Notes: generated by a model from the sequence alone, not told the origin. A stretch of DNA of 23,593 nt from CAKSQL01 sp045606465 (GCA_045606465.1 JAZURZ010000008.1:1-23593); one strand, 5' to 3'; positions 1-7,820 are shown, numbered from the stretch's first letter. Numbers and translations: made by a program.

Positions 1-256
1 GGTCGGGATAAAAATAATTTTTTCTTTCAAAAGAAAAATTGTTGTTTATTTTGCAATCCAGACAAAGTCCTGCCAAAATCGCAAGCCTTACTGCCTCTTG
101 ATTGATTATTGGCAATGTTCCGGGCATTCCTGCGCACACGGGACAAACCCTTGTGTTTTGCTCTCCTCCAAAAGAGTTTTCACAAGTGCAAAAAATTTTC
201 GATTTGGTTAAGAGTTCTGCGTGTATTTCCAAGCCTATTACGGGAATGTATTTCAT
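1..256 (-). CDS. gatB: Aspartyl/glutamyl-tRNA amidotransferase subunit B (partial, 5' part only)
   Basis: The minus strand from 256 reads as the N-terminus of GatB: it opens MKYIPVIGLEIHAELLTKSK, then a Cys-x-Cys and a Cys-x-x-Cys pair (FCTC, CPVC), then AGMPGTLP and a segment ending in NYFYPD, which are GatB hallmarks. The gene runs off the window after about 85 residues. GatB binds the mischarged Glu-tRNAGln or Asp-tRNAAsn, phosphorylates the side chain, and receives ammonia from GatA. The four cysteines suggest the zinc-containing GatB type. The ATG overlaps the gatA stop as ATGA, and a GGGAGGAG ribosome site lies inside the end of gatA, so the two are probably translationally coupled. Confidence 0.95.
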   Translation of the reverse strand, partial: MKYIPVIGLEIHAELLTKSKIFCTCENSFGGEQNTRVCPVCAGMPGTLPIINQEAVRLAILAGLCLDCKINNNFSFERKNYFYPD

Positions 257-1686
257 TTTATCTCCTCCCGTCTGAAACTTTTTTCAAAATTATGTGCAAG
301 TGCTATTATTTCAGGCTCACAAAAAGCCCTTCCTATAATGCTCATTCCTATTGGCATATCGTTTTTGTCATAGCCGCAGGCGGTGCTTATTACGGGAAGT
401 CCTGCAAGATTGACAGAAACTGTGCAAATGTCATCTGCATAGATTTTTGCAGGATTTTTTTGTATATCCTTTATTTTGCACGCTGTTTTTGCTGTAGTTG
501 GGGTAAGAATTACATCGCAAGTTTTAAAAATTTCATCATATTCTTTTTTGATTTTTTTTCTTACATTCAGTGCCTTTTTATAATATTCATCGTAATATTT
601 AAAGGATAGGACATAATTTCCCAACATAATTCGCCTTTTTATTTCATTTCCAAAACCCTCTTTTCGGTTTTCTTTTATCAATGAGTCATAGTCCTCGCCA
701 AACTCACTTCTTAAGCCATATCTTATTCCGTCATAGCGTGACAAATTACTTGCCGCCTCGGCAGAGGAAATAATATAATAGGCAGAAACTGCATATTCAA
801 GAGATGGCAGTGACACTTCCACAAGCTCGCAACCCGATTTTTTATAATACTCTGCCGCAAAAAGAACCTTTTGTTTTATTTCGTCAGAAATTTCTTCTGA
901 AAAAAATTCTTTTGGCAAGCCTATTTTTATTCCCTTTAAGCTTTTATCCTTTTCAAAAAGATAATCTGAAACAACTCTTTGAGAAGAGGTTGCATCCCTT
1001 TTGTCTTTGCCTGCAATAACATTTAGAGTATATCCTATGTCCTCAGCAGAGGTGGAAATTACACCAATCTGGTCAAGGCTTGATGCAAATGCAATAAGGC
1101 CATATCTTGAAATTGTTCCATAAGTTGGTTTTAATCCCGTTACTCCGCAAAAAGCAGCTGGCTGACATATAGAGCCGCCCGTATCACTTGCTAATGCAAC
1201 GGGCGAAAACCCCGCAGCAACGCTTGCAGCAGCTCCACCCGATGAGCCACCCGCTATAAATTCAGGATTATGAGGATTTCCCACCCCTCCAAAATATGAA
1301 TTTTGCGAACGACTCCCCATTGCAAATTCGTCCATATTTGTTTTTCCAAGAAGTATGCTGTCTTGCAAAAGCAATTTCTCTGCCGCAGTTGCATTATATG
1401 GCGGAACAAAATCTGAAAGCATTTTTGAGGCACAAGTGGTTTTTATATCCTTTGTGCAGATATTATCCTTTATTGAAAAAGGTATCCCTGTAAAAGGCAT
1501 TATATTTTTCGAAATTATTCTTTCATCAGCAATTTTTGCGCTATTTAAAGCCTCTTCTTCGCAAAGGGTTATAAAGCTATTTATTTTGTTGTCTTTTTCT
1601 TTTATTTTTTCAAAATAATTTCTGCATAACTCTGTCGCAGAAATTTCTTTTTTGTCTAATTTCTCTCTTAAACTTTTCAAAGACAA
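253..1686 (-). CDS. gatA: Aspartyl/glutamyl-tRNA amidotransferase subunit A (amidase)
   Basis: This 477-residue protein is a full-length amidase-signature enzyme, the glutaminase subunit of GatCAB. It releases ammonia from Gln (or Asn) to amidate Glu-tRNAGln or Asp-tRNAAsn. The Ser-cisSer-Lys triad is visible: K73 (SIKDN), S148 (AGGSSGG) and nucleophile S172 (DTGGSI); spacing matches GatA of other Firmicutes. The start is TTG at 1686, the only in-frame candidate just after an AAAAGGG site, giving the usual GatA N-terminus (SLKSLREKL). It lies 18 nt behind gatC and overlaps gatB by 4 nt. Odd point: the near-invariant Arg after the nucleophile (SIRQPA in relatives) is Cys174 here (TGT). Assignment is firm; whether Gln-tRNA, Asn-tRNA or both are made cannot be told from this window. 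Confidence 0.97.
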   Translation of the reverse strand: MSLKSLREKLDKKEISATELCRNYFEKIKEKDNKINSFITLCEEEALNSAKIADERIISKNIMPFTGIPFSIKDNICTKDIKTTCASKMLSDFVPPYNATAAEKLLLQDSILLGKTNMDEFAMGSRSQNSYFGGVGNPHNPEFIAGGSSGGAAASVAAGFSPVALASDTGGSICQPAAFCGVTGLKPTYGTISRYGLIAFASSLDQIGVISTSAEDIGYTLNVIAGKDKRDATSSQRVVSDYLFEKDKSLKGIKIGLPKEFFSEEISDEIKQKVLFAAEYYKKSGCELVEVSLPSLEYAVSAYYIISSAEAASNLSRYDGIRYGLRSEFGEDYDSLIKENRKEGFGNEIKRRIMLGNYVLSFKYYDEYYKKALNVRKKIKKEYDEIFKTCDVILTPTTAKTACKIKDIQKNPAKIYADDICTVSVNLAGLPVISTACGYDKNDMPIGMSIIGRAFCEPEIIALAHNFEKSFRREEIK

Positions 1687-1704
1687 AACTTTTTCACACC
1701 CTTT

Positions 1705-1983
1705 TTAAACAATTTTTGGAATTACAAAGCCTGATTTTTCCACATTTTTAGAATTTTTTAAAACATCTTCTTTGTCTAAAGATTTTTTAACTTCGTCTTT
1801 TCTTAAAAATTTATACTCGCATACAAAAGCTTTTTCTTCAATATTTTCTTCTTTAAAGCTTTTTATTTTATCCATTAAAGCCACAATGTCTGTCATATCA
1901 TCTGCCATAGATTTTAATTCTTCATTTGTGAATTTTATTTTTGAAAGCTCCGCAAGTTGTGAAATCTGCTCTTTTGTAAACAT
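1705..1983 (-). CDS. gatC: Aspartyl/glutamyl-tRNA amidotransferase subunit C
   Basis: A small 92-residue GatC, the belt-like subunit that wraps around the GatA-GatB interface and stabilises the transamidosome. It has the typical start (FTKEQISQLAELSKIKF), a helical N-terminal half, and a C-terminal lysine-rich tail with LRKDEVKKS, which matches the LREDE/LRxD motif of the family. An upstream in-frame ATG at 2001 would add six residues, but the ATG at 1983 is preceded by AGAGGG at 5-nt spacing and gives the usual GatC length, so it is chosen. The order gatC-gatA-gatB is the standard Gram-positive operon. Confidence 0.93.
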   Translation of the reverse strand: MFTKEQISQLAELSKIKFTNEELKSMADDMTDIVALMDKIKSFKEENIEEKAFVCEYKFLRKDEVKKSLDKEDVLKNSKNVEKSGFVIPKIV

Positions 1984-2062
1984 TTTTACCCTCTGTTTCA
2001 TTAAAATTTATTTTAAAAGGTTTTTGTTCTTTATTCTATGCCAAACCTCTCGTTTTTCTTTT

Positions 2063-2554
2063 TTATTCTTCTTTTTCTGCAAAGCTTGCCATTGCAAAAA
2101 GTGTATCTGACAACCTATTAAGATAAATCAATACATTTTTGTTTATTTTTGATTTATGATATTCCTCTGCTGCAATGCATTCGGCGCGCCTTGCTACAGT
2201 TCTTGCATAATGTAAAAACGCCGAGGAAAGGTTTTCGCCTGGAATTAAAAATTTCTCTAAGCCTTTTGGACAATATTTATCACATGAACCTTGCAAAGAA
2301 TTTATATTTTCTTGAGTGATATATTCTCCTGCACCCGAAATTTCTGACATTAAAGAAATTAAATTTTTTTGTATTAAAAAAATATCTTCTTTTAGGCTTT
2401 GGTGCTTTGTTGCCGCTCTTGCCACTCCCAGAATGGCAGAGGCTTCATCTATTGTACCAACCAATTTTATGCATATATCTGATTTTGAAACCTCTTTTCC
2501 GTCAGCTTTTTTTGTGTAACCCTCATCACCACAGCCGGTATATAATTTTGTCAT
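2063..2554 (-). CDS. Cob(I)alamin adenosyltransferase, PduO/CobO-II type
   Basis: A 163-residue protein resembling the PduO-type ATP:corrinoid adenosyltransferase, which transfers the 5'-deoxyadenosyl group of ATP to Co(I) corrinoid to make coenzyme B12. Supporting motifs are KLVGTIDEASAILG (family: YGTVDELNSxLG), the ATP-site helix HYARTVARRAEC, and the C-terminal LNRLSDTLFAMA. The N-terminal nucleotide loop, usually YTKTGDxGxT, is altered to LYTGCGDEGYT, so this is a divergent member. It is preceded by AAAGGAAG about 10 nt from the ATG and by a promoter at 2590-2618. It lies 79 nt before gatC, same strand, probably co-transcribed; no functional link is obvious. No cobalamin riboswitch fits in the roughly 30-nt leader. 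Confidence 0.85.
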   Translation of the reverse strand: MTKLYTGCGDEGYTKKADGKEVSKSDICIKLVGTIDEASAILGVARAATKHQSLKEDIFLIQKNLISLMSEISGAGEYITQENINSLQGSCDKYCPKGLEKFLIPGENLSSAFLHYARTVARRAECIAAEEYHKSKINKNVLIYLNRLSDTLFAMASFAEKEE

Positions 2555-2589
2555 TTTCTTGTCTTCCTTTTTTTATTTTTCATGCTTTG

Positions 2590-2618
2590 ATTATACAACA
2601 TTTTTAAGTGAAAGTAAA
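2590..2618 (-). promoter_or_regulatory. Sigma-A promoter for adenosyltransferase-gatCAB
   Basis: On the minus strand, TTTACT (2613-2618) is followed by a 17-nt spacer and a perfect TATAAT (2590-2595), about 35 nt upstream of the adenosyltransferase ATG. Confidence 0.7.
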
Positions 2619-2668
2619 GTGATTGAAATGATTTTTAAAATAAAGAAAATTTTTTTCTATAATAAAGG

Positions 2669-2741
2669 ATGTGGCACAGATAATCTATACCACCTCATAA
2701 ACTCCTTTATGAAATTTTCCCCCAGTTCTTGACAAATAACC
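2669..2741 (+). mobile_element. Solo end of an ISL3-family insertion sequence (degraded)
   Basis: This stretch aligns closely with the 3' end of the ISL3-type remnant at 21273-21347, in the same orientation. Both copies share a GTGGCA...TCTATACCACCTCATAAA core, which can fold through GTGG/CCAC, and end in a CTTGACAAA terminal inverted-repeat motif. Here the terminus reads GTTCTTGACAAATAACC, degenerate relative to GACTCTTGACAAAGAGCC at the other site. No transposase coding sequence is recognisable upstream, so only the end survives. It sits between the SLH-gene terminator and the adenosyltransferase promoter. Confidence 0.75.
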
Positions 2742-2789
2742 CCTTTTTAAAGTATTGCATTAACAATATTCGCCCTTTTAAAGCATGCA

Positions 2790-2820
2790 AAAAGGACTGA
2801 CCTTTCGGTCAGCCCTTTAA
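2790..2820 (-). terminator. Rho-independent terminator of the SLH protein gene
   Basis: On the minus strand, AAAGGGCTGACC and GGTCAGTCCTTT pair around a GAAA tetraloop and are followed by further T residues. It lies about 40 nt after the stop codon at 2861. Confidence 0.88.
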
Positions 2821-2860
2821 GTTTTTAGTTAATTACGATTATTTACTATCGTATCAGATA

Positions 2861-5800
2861 TTAATACTCGTCACCAATGATTACAAATACGTCTGTAGCG
2901 ATATCGTCAACAACCTTAGCGAATGCGAAGATCATGTTGTCTGTCAAAGCATCCTCTTCCCAATCGATTGCTTCACCTTTTTCGTCGCCGTCAAGAACTG
3001 CTGTCTTATACTGATTATTTGTTACTGTGCAAGCTACAATGTCTGACTTCAAACCAGCTGACAAGCGGAACTTCTCACCCTTTGTGAAGTCGTAGATAAC
3101 AACGTTTGTATCATCTGTAATGTTAACATCCTTGTAACCGCCTGAGCCTTCTTCTTCCTCAGAAGCGTCAACCTCTACCAATGTAGCGAAGTGATTGCAA
3201 GCTTCACCATCTAATGTCAACTTGTCACTCTTGATGAATGAACCAAGTGTGAACATGCTGCTTGACTTAGAAATAACAGGTCCGTAAAGAAGCTGTGTGA
3301 TTTCTTTAGAAGTATTGATATCACTAGTATTCCATTTTGTTGTCCAGTTTGTTGCATCTGCAGTATTTATGCTAACTGCATTCTTCATAGCATTATCAAC
3401 TGTCTTGGTGTAATTTGCATCCAAACCAATTTCAGCAGCTGTTACCAATGCATCGATTCTCTTAATCTTGTTGTCGCCATCTACCATGAATACAACAACG
3501 TCACCCTTTGAAAGGTCTGTAGCTGTAGCTTCTGCTCCATCAATATAAACATCAACGTCATAGTTAGCTACCATTTCGATTTCAGCGCCCTGATACAATG
3601 CATTTACAACGAAGATATCATCTTCAGTTTCTTCTTCGATACCTTCAGCAGGTGTCTTAGTAAGAACTGCAAAGTTTGTATCAAATGTATATCCGCCACC
3701 ATCTTTTGTGATAAGAACTAAGTTATAGTAACCATTTGAGTTCTTGTCATAACCATAAGCTTCATAGTCGCTGCCATCAACAAGACCTGCAATTGAAGAA
3801 ACTGCCAACTTATCATATGTCTTCTCTGCTGGATCTTCAGCATCATATTCAACAGCGTCAATAATCTTGGTTGCATTATTTATCTTAAGTGTTCCCAATG
3901 CGCTTGATCTTTCTTTATATGTAAGATCTTCGCCACCCTTACCATCAACAAACTCTAAGTAAATAATTCTGCCTGTTGAATTTGAAATCTTGTACTTAAC
4001 AACACGATTTTCAATAGATGTCTTGTTAGAGGTTGTTATCTCAGACTTCTCAGCATTGTTATCATTTACATCTTCATATTTGTCGATTTTTCCATCTTCA
4101 TTTATATCATTATATACTTTCTTCAATATCTCCTGAGAAGACTTGCCAACCTCAGTAAGGTCAACGTTCAAGTTCTTTGAAGAACCATCTGTTGTGTAGA
4201 GCATTGCTCTATAGTACTCTTCTGTTGAAGACCAGATAAATCTGTCGATAACTGCGAGCTTAGCTGAAGAAGCAACCATCTCGAAAGCAAAGATTCTGCC
4301 AAATGCATCGAGGAACAATGTGTACTCGTCAGCAAAGTTCAATTCGCTAGCCATTGAATAGCCCTGTACGAACTCATATGAAGCGTCACCAATCTTAACG
4401 GTTTCGTCATACTGGTCCTTACCCATTACTTTACCTTCTGCTGTATCTCTTGATACATAGATTTCATAGAATTTTGAATCTTCTACGCCAGCCTCAACGT
4501 CGTAAGCGATAGATACAACGTCGTCTTCCTTCAATGCTGTGTAGTCAATTTCTTCACCATTGAAGTAGATTGAAGCTGTTACATCCTCATCCTCAGGATC
4601 CAATACGATGAAGCCCTTGTCAAGGTTGTACTTATCAGCGAAAGAAATTCTTCCTGTTGAAGCATTAACTGCACCAACAATAGCTGTTCCGTAGTATGTT
4701 ACGAAGATCAAGTCGTACTTGCCATCAGCCTTTGATGATGACTTGTACTGGTCAACGTATTGAACAACACCTGATGTGTTGTTAACAACATACTTATCAA
4801 AGTTAGCTGCTGTCCAGTCAACTTCTACGCCGTTTACATAAAGCTCAACACCTGTTGGGTTCAAGCTATACTTAGCAGGCTTTGAAGCATCCTTTGAATC
4901 ATAGTACTTAACGTAAGGAGTCTCGTTTGAACCGAAGTCAATGTCAAAATCATCTTCTTCAATTAAGCTTGTGTCAAATGTAACAACATTGTTCTTTCCT
5001 GAAGGAACGAAATCAATGAATGTAGCGTCGCCATCTTCGTCAACCTTGATGATAGCTGCAGCATATGTCTTGAGGTAGTCAGCAGCATCTGTGTTGCCAA
5101 CATATACTCTTACAGACTCAGCTGCGTCACCCTTCTCTATAGCAGTTTCACCATCATAATTTTTTGTATATTCGATGTCGAAGCTAACTTCGTCAGCGTC
5201 ATAGGTGCTTGAGTCTGTTCTGTTTGTAGCTGTTACGTTACCCTCTACATAGTAAGCGTCATGCTTTTCTGTTAAAAGAGTCTTGTAATCATTGTCGTTC
5301 TTTCCATCCATGATTGTCATGTCAGGAACGAGGTTGCCATAAGAATCAATTCTCAAAGAAGTAGATTCAACTATGGGAACGTTCAACAATGTGTTGTAGA
5401 TCATCTGAGCAACCTGAGCTCTTGTTACAGCAACGTCTGCAGCTGCAGAAACGCCTTGTGTAACGCCCTTGTCGTTAGCTACTGAGATGTAACCGTTAGG
5501 CCATCCGCCGAGGTACTCAGCGTAGCTGCCATAACCAGCAATTCTAACAAGCATTGAGATCATTTCAGCATATGTAACATTGTTGTCTGGCTTGAATGTT
5601 CCATCTTCATAACCTGAGATGAAGCCTTCAGCAACACCGATGTTTACATAACCTGATGCCCAAGCCTTTGCTTCTGTGTTAACATCAGCAAACTTTGTTG
5701 TGCCTTTTGAACCAGCAGCATCTGCTGATCTGTTAAGAGCTGCAACAACCATTGTTGCTACTTCAGCTCTTGTAATGTTATTGTCGGGCTTGAAGCTTCC

Positions 5801-5962
5801 ATCTTCATAACCTGAAATAACGCCCAATGCAGCAAGAGTATTAATAGCTTTTGCATTGGCTGCTGTGTCTGCAACGTCTGTAAAGTTAGCCATAGCTACT
5901 GAACCAACTGAAAGAGCTAAAGCAACAACAGCAGAAATTAGTTTTTTGAGATTCTTTTTCAT
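2861..5962 (-). CDS. SLH-domain surface-layer-type protein, secreted
   Basis: A 1033-residue exported cell-surface protein. The ATG at 5962 is chosen because AGGGAGG lies 9 nt upstream and the protein then starts with a signal peptide (MKKNLKKLI, hydrophobic core, cleavage likely after AMA at residue 25); an ORF extension to 6058 lacks these. Three SLH domains follow at about 27-72, 90-142 and 154-196, with the repeated GYEDGSFKPDNNITRAE-type motif, which anchor proteins to pyruvylated secondary wall polymer. The remaining 830 or so residues are acidic, probably beta-rich, and match nothing I recognise, apart from an EF-hand/dockerin-like loop DINEDGKID near residue 620. Two promoters and a long leader suggest strong expression; a true S-layer subunit is plausible, but an SLH-anchored adhesin cannot be excluded. 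Confidence 0.92.
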   Translation of the reverse strand: MKKNLKKLISAVVALALSVGSVAMANFTDVADTAANAKAINTLAALGVISGYEDGSFKPDNNITRAEVATMVVAALNRSADAAGSKGTTKFADVNTEAKAWASGYVNIGVAEGFISGYEDGTFKPDNNVTYAEMISMLVRIAGYGSYAEYLGGWPNGYISVANDKGVTQGVSAAADVAVTRAQVAQMIYNTLLNVPIVESTSLRIDSYGNLVPDMTIMDGKNDNDYKTLLTEKHDAYYVEGNVTATNRTDSSTYDADEVSFDIEYTKNYDGETAIEKGDAAESVRVYVGNTDAADYLKTYAAAIIKVDEDGDATFIDFVPSGKNNVVTFDTSLIEEDDFDIDFGSNETPYVKYYDSKDASKPAKYSLNPTGVELYVNGVEVDWTAANFDKYVVNNTSGVVQYVDQYKSSSKADGKYDLIFVTYYGTAIVGAVNASTGRISFADKYNLDKGFIVLDPEDEDVTASIYFNGEEIDYTALKEDDVVSIAYDVEAGVEDSKFYEIYVSRDTAEGKVMGKDQYDETVKIGDASYEFVQGYSMASELNFADEYTLFLDAFGRIFAFEMVASSAKLAVIDRFIWSSTEEYYRAMLYTTDGSSKNLNVDLTEVGKSSQEILKKVYNDINEDGKIDKYEDVNDNNAEKSEITTSNKTSIENRVVKYKISNSTGRIIYLEFVDGKGGEDLTYKERSSALGTLKINNATKIIDAVEYDAEDPAEKTYDKLAVSSIAGLVDGSDYEAYGYDKNSNGYYNLVLITKDGGGYTFDTNFAVLTKTPAEGIEEETEDDIFVVNALYQGAEIEMVANYDVDVYIDGAEATATDLSKGDVVVFMVDGDNKIKRIDALVTAAEIGLDANYTKTVDNAMKNAVSINTADATNWTTKWNTSDINTSKEITQLLYGPVISKSSSMFTLGSFIKSDKLTLDGEACNHFATLVEVDASEEEEGSGGYKDVNITDDTNVVIYDFTKGEKFRLSAGLKSDIVACTVTNNQYKTAVLDGDEKGEAIDWEEDALTDNMIFAFAKVVDDIATDVFVIIGDEY

Positions 5963-5991
5963 ACTCTCAAATCCTCCCTTATTTTGATTTT

Positions 5992-6029
5992 GAAAGGGTG
6001 TGGCTGATTCGCCCGTTGCGCACCCTTTC
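5992..6029 (-). promoter_or_regulatory. Hairpin in the 5' leader of the SLH gene
   Basis: A perfect 9-bp inverted repeat (GAAAGGGTG / CACCCTTTC) with a 20-nt loop lies 30 nt upstream of the start codon, inside the leader from both predicted promoters. S-layer mRNAs often have long stabilising leaders; that role here is inferred. Confidence 0.5.
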
Positions 6030-6089
6030 TTTACGCACCGTAGCGTTAAACGCGTCAAGAATTTTTTAACAATCCTTGACTATGCACTG

Positions 6090-6119
6090 ATTATACCACT
6101 AAAAGCGGCAATAAGTCAA
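6090..6119 (-). promoter_or_regulatory. Proximal promoter of the SLH gene
   Basis: On the minus strand, TTGACT (6114-6119), an 18-nt spacer and a perfect TATAAT (6090-6095). A start near 6083 would give a leader of about 120 nt. Confidence 0.75.
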
Positions 6120-6254
6120 TGCTCTTTCCACAGTTGTAACATAACTGTAAAATTGCTGTTATACAAAAACATCGCTGTAATTTATCTTTAAAACAACTCC
6201 GTCTTTGTATTATCCCTGTAATTTTTACAAAAGAAAAACCAGCATACATATTAA

Positions 6255-6283
6255 ATTTTACTCGCTTTTTGCCCAATTGTCAA
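6255..6283 (-). promoter_or_regulatory. Distal promoter of the SLH gene
   Basis: On the minus strand, a perfect TTGACA (6278-6283), a 17-nt spacer and TAAAAT (6255-6260). A start near 6248 would give a leader of about 285 nt running through the proximal promoter. Confidence 0.65.
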
Positions 6284-6450
6284 GAGTTTCGGGCTTGTTT
6301 TTATTTTTCTTTTGTAGTTTTTTATTCTTTTTTATGTATTTTTGAATATTTGTTGGATAAAATGCCCAATTATATCAAAAAGATTTTTATCTTCCTCAAA
6401 CTGCGAGTAACATTTTAAAAGACGTATCTTTTTATTTTTTTGTTCCGCAT
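6284..6450. other. AT-rich intergenic stretch with nothing recognised
   Basis: This T-rich gap between the divergent SLH and peptidase genes shows no credible ORF, RNA or strong hairpin. Confidence 0.5.
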
Positions 6451-6478
6451 TTGATAAAAAAGATATGCATATTATATT
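6451..6478 (+). promoter_or_regulatory. Candidate promoter of the M14 peptidase
   Basis: TTGATA (6451-6456), a 16-nt spacer and TATATT (6473-6478), about 30 nt before the ATG. The hexamers are imperfect. Confidence 0.5.
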
Positions 6479-6507
6479 TAATGAGAAATAAAAATGGAGG
6501 AATTAAT

Positions 6508-7374
6508 ATGGGATATGACTACGCACAAATGCTTGCCGATGCAGAAAGGCTTTGTTCGGAATTTGAGTTTGCAAAAATTTTTTCTATCGGCGAAAGTGTT
6601 ATGGAAAGAAAAATTTATTGCATTAAAATAGGAAAGGGAAAAAGAAAGCTTTTTATAAATGGGGCACACCACGGACTGGAGTATCTTACCTCTGCATTTA
6701 TATTGAAATTTTTAAAAGAGTATGCCGGCTGTATCAGATACAAAAAAAGCTTTTTAGGTTATGACGCTTCCGACTTATTTGAAAAAACCACCCTCTATGC
6801 AGTTCCGATGGTAAATCCCGACGGGGTTGACATTGCCATTCATGGCATTGACATTACAAATCCCTATCATAGAAAGCTCATAAGTGAGGTGGGAATACAT
6901 AGCTTTAACAAGGTGTGGCAGGCAAATGCAAGGGGCGTGGATATAAATCACAACTACAACGCTGGCTGGCGTGTTGTAGAGCCCGAGCCCTCACCCTCAC
7001 GCCATAGCGGACCTTATTCTGAAAGCGAGCCCGAAACTAAAGCCATTGTAGATTTTGTGCGCGATACAAATTTTGATATGCTCATGGCATTTCATTCCCA
7101 GGGCGGCGAAATATATTATGATTACGATGGCAAAGCCGAGGCGCGTTCCTTTGAGCTTGCAAGGGAATTTGCAAATTTAAGCGGCTATTGCGCAACCACT
7201 CCCGAGGGAAGTGCTTCCTTTGGCGGCTGCAAGGATTGGTTTATTGAGGAGTTTGGCAAGGCAGGCTTTACAATAGAAATAGGTCACGGGAAAAATCCTT
7301 TGCCCATGGAGGATTTGGAAAAAATCTATGAAGAAAATTCCAAAATATTATTATGCGCTCTGGACAAAACTTGA
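6508..7374 (+). CDS. M14-family zinc peptidase (gamma-D-glutamyl-diamino-acid peptidase-like)
   Basis: A 288-residue metallopeptidase of the M14 (zinc carboxypeptidase) fold with no signal peptide, so probably cytoplasmic. Zinc ligands are H55 and E58 (HHGLE) and H196 (AFHSQGG); the catalytic base is E257 (FTIEIGHG); the substrate Arg is R142 (NARGVD). Relatives such as MpaA and Bacillus endopeptidase I cut the gamma-D-Glu-diaminopimelate bond of murein peptides, so peptidoglycan recycling or sporulation is a reasonable guess. The ATG at 6508 follows TGGAGGAATTAAT, a strong site; the ORF extension to 6451 has none. Odd point: the usual LNRN motif is INHN (H148), losing the Arg that grips a C-terminal carboxylate in classical carboxypeptidases. 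The stop codon lies in the -35 box of rnpB. Confidence 0.88.
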   Translation: MGYDYAQMLADAERLCSEFEFAKIFSIGESVMERKIYCIKIGKGKRKLFINGAHHGLEYLTSAFILKFLKEYAGCIRYKKSFLGYDASDLFEKTTLYAVPMVNPDGVDIAIHGIDITNPYHRKLISEVGIHSFNKVWQANARGVDINHNYNAGWRVVEPEPSPSRHSGPYSESEPETKAIVDFVRDTNFDMLMAFHSQGGEIYYDYDGKAEARSFELAREFANLSGYCATTPEGSASFGGCKDWFIEEFGKAGFTIEIGHGKNPLPMEDLEKIYEENSKILLCALDKT

Positions 7375-7399
7375 CAAAACAAAGCTTTTAGTTTATAAT
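7371..7399 (+). promoter_or_regulatory. Consensus promoter of rnpB
   Basis: Perfect TTGACA (7371-7376), a 17-nt spacer and perfect TATAAT (7394-7399), placing the start at about 7406-7407, the first base of RNase P RNA helix P1. The TGA stop of the upstream peptidase (7372-7374) is part of the -35 box. Confidence 0.9.
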
Positions 7400-7406
7400 G
7401 TCAATT

Positions 7407-7733
7407 GAGTAAGTCAGACGGTTGCGTGCCCTTTGGCATGAGGAAAGTCCGGGCTCCATAGAGCAGGGCGCCGGGTAACACCCGGTGGAGGCGACTCCAA
7501 GGATAGTGCAACAGAAAATAAACGCCTTTTTAAAAGGTAAGTGTGGAAATGTGCGGTAAGAGCGCACAGGGGAGATGGTAACTGAATCCCCGTGTAAACC
7601 CCGTCCGGAGCAACACCTGAAAGGGAAATTAAGCCTGCTCGGCGCTTCCCGATACGGTGGCATGAACGTCCGAGTAATCTGACGTCACAGATAGATAACC
7701 GTCCGATACAGAACCCGGCTTACAGACTTGCTC
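7407..7733 (+). ncRNA. rnpB: RNase P RNA, type A
   Basis: The catalytic RNA of RNase P, which matures tRNA 5' ends. Universally conserved blocks are present in order: GAGGAAAGTCCGGGCTCC, GGCGACTCCAAGGATAGTG with CAACAGAAA, GTAAACCCC, AGATAGATAACCGTC and ACAGAACCCGGCTTA. The ends pair as helix P1 (GAGTAAGTC with GACTTGCTC, one G-U), which fixes the boundaries. The 5' half is of the ancestral type A seen in Clostridia and Proteobacteria, not the type B of Bacilli. An A+T tract and the shared hairpin at 7779-7812 follow. Confidence 0.98.
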
Positions 7734-7778
7734 ATTTTTAAAAAATCAAAGAAATTTCAAAAAAATTTCTAAACAAAA

Positions 7779-7820
7779 ATGCGCCTCAGAAACCATCGGT
7801 TCCTAGGCGCATTCTTTTTT
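7779..7820. terminator. Bidirectional terminator between rnpB and znuB
   Basis: ATGCGCCT (7779-7786) pairs with AGGCGCAT (7805-7812), with further GAAACC/GGTTC pairing inside. A T-run follows on the plus strand and an A-run (T on minus) precedes it, so it can end both converging transcripts. Confidence 0.85.

Noticed and set aside
2555..2590. Cobalamin riboswitch before the adenosyltransferase gene
   Set aside because: The predicted leader is only about 30 nt and shows no B12-box.
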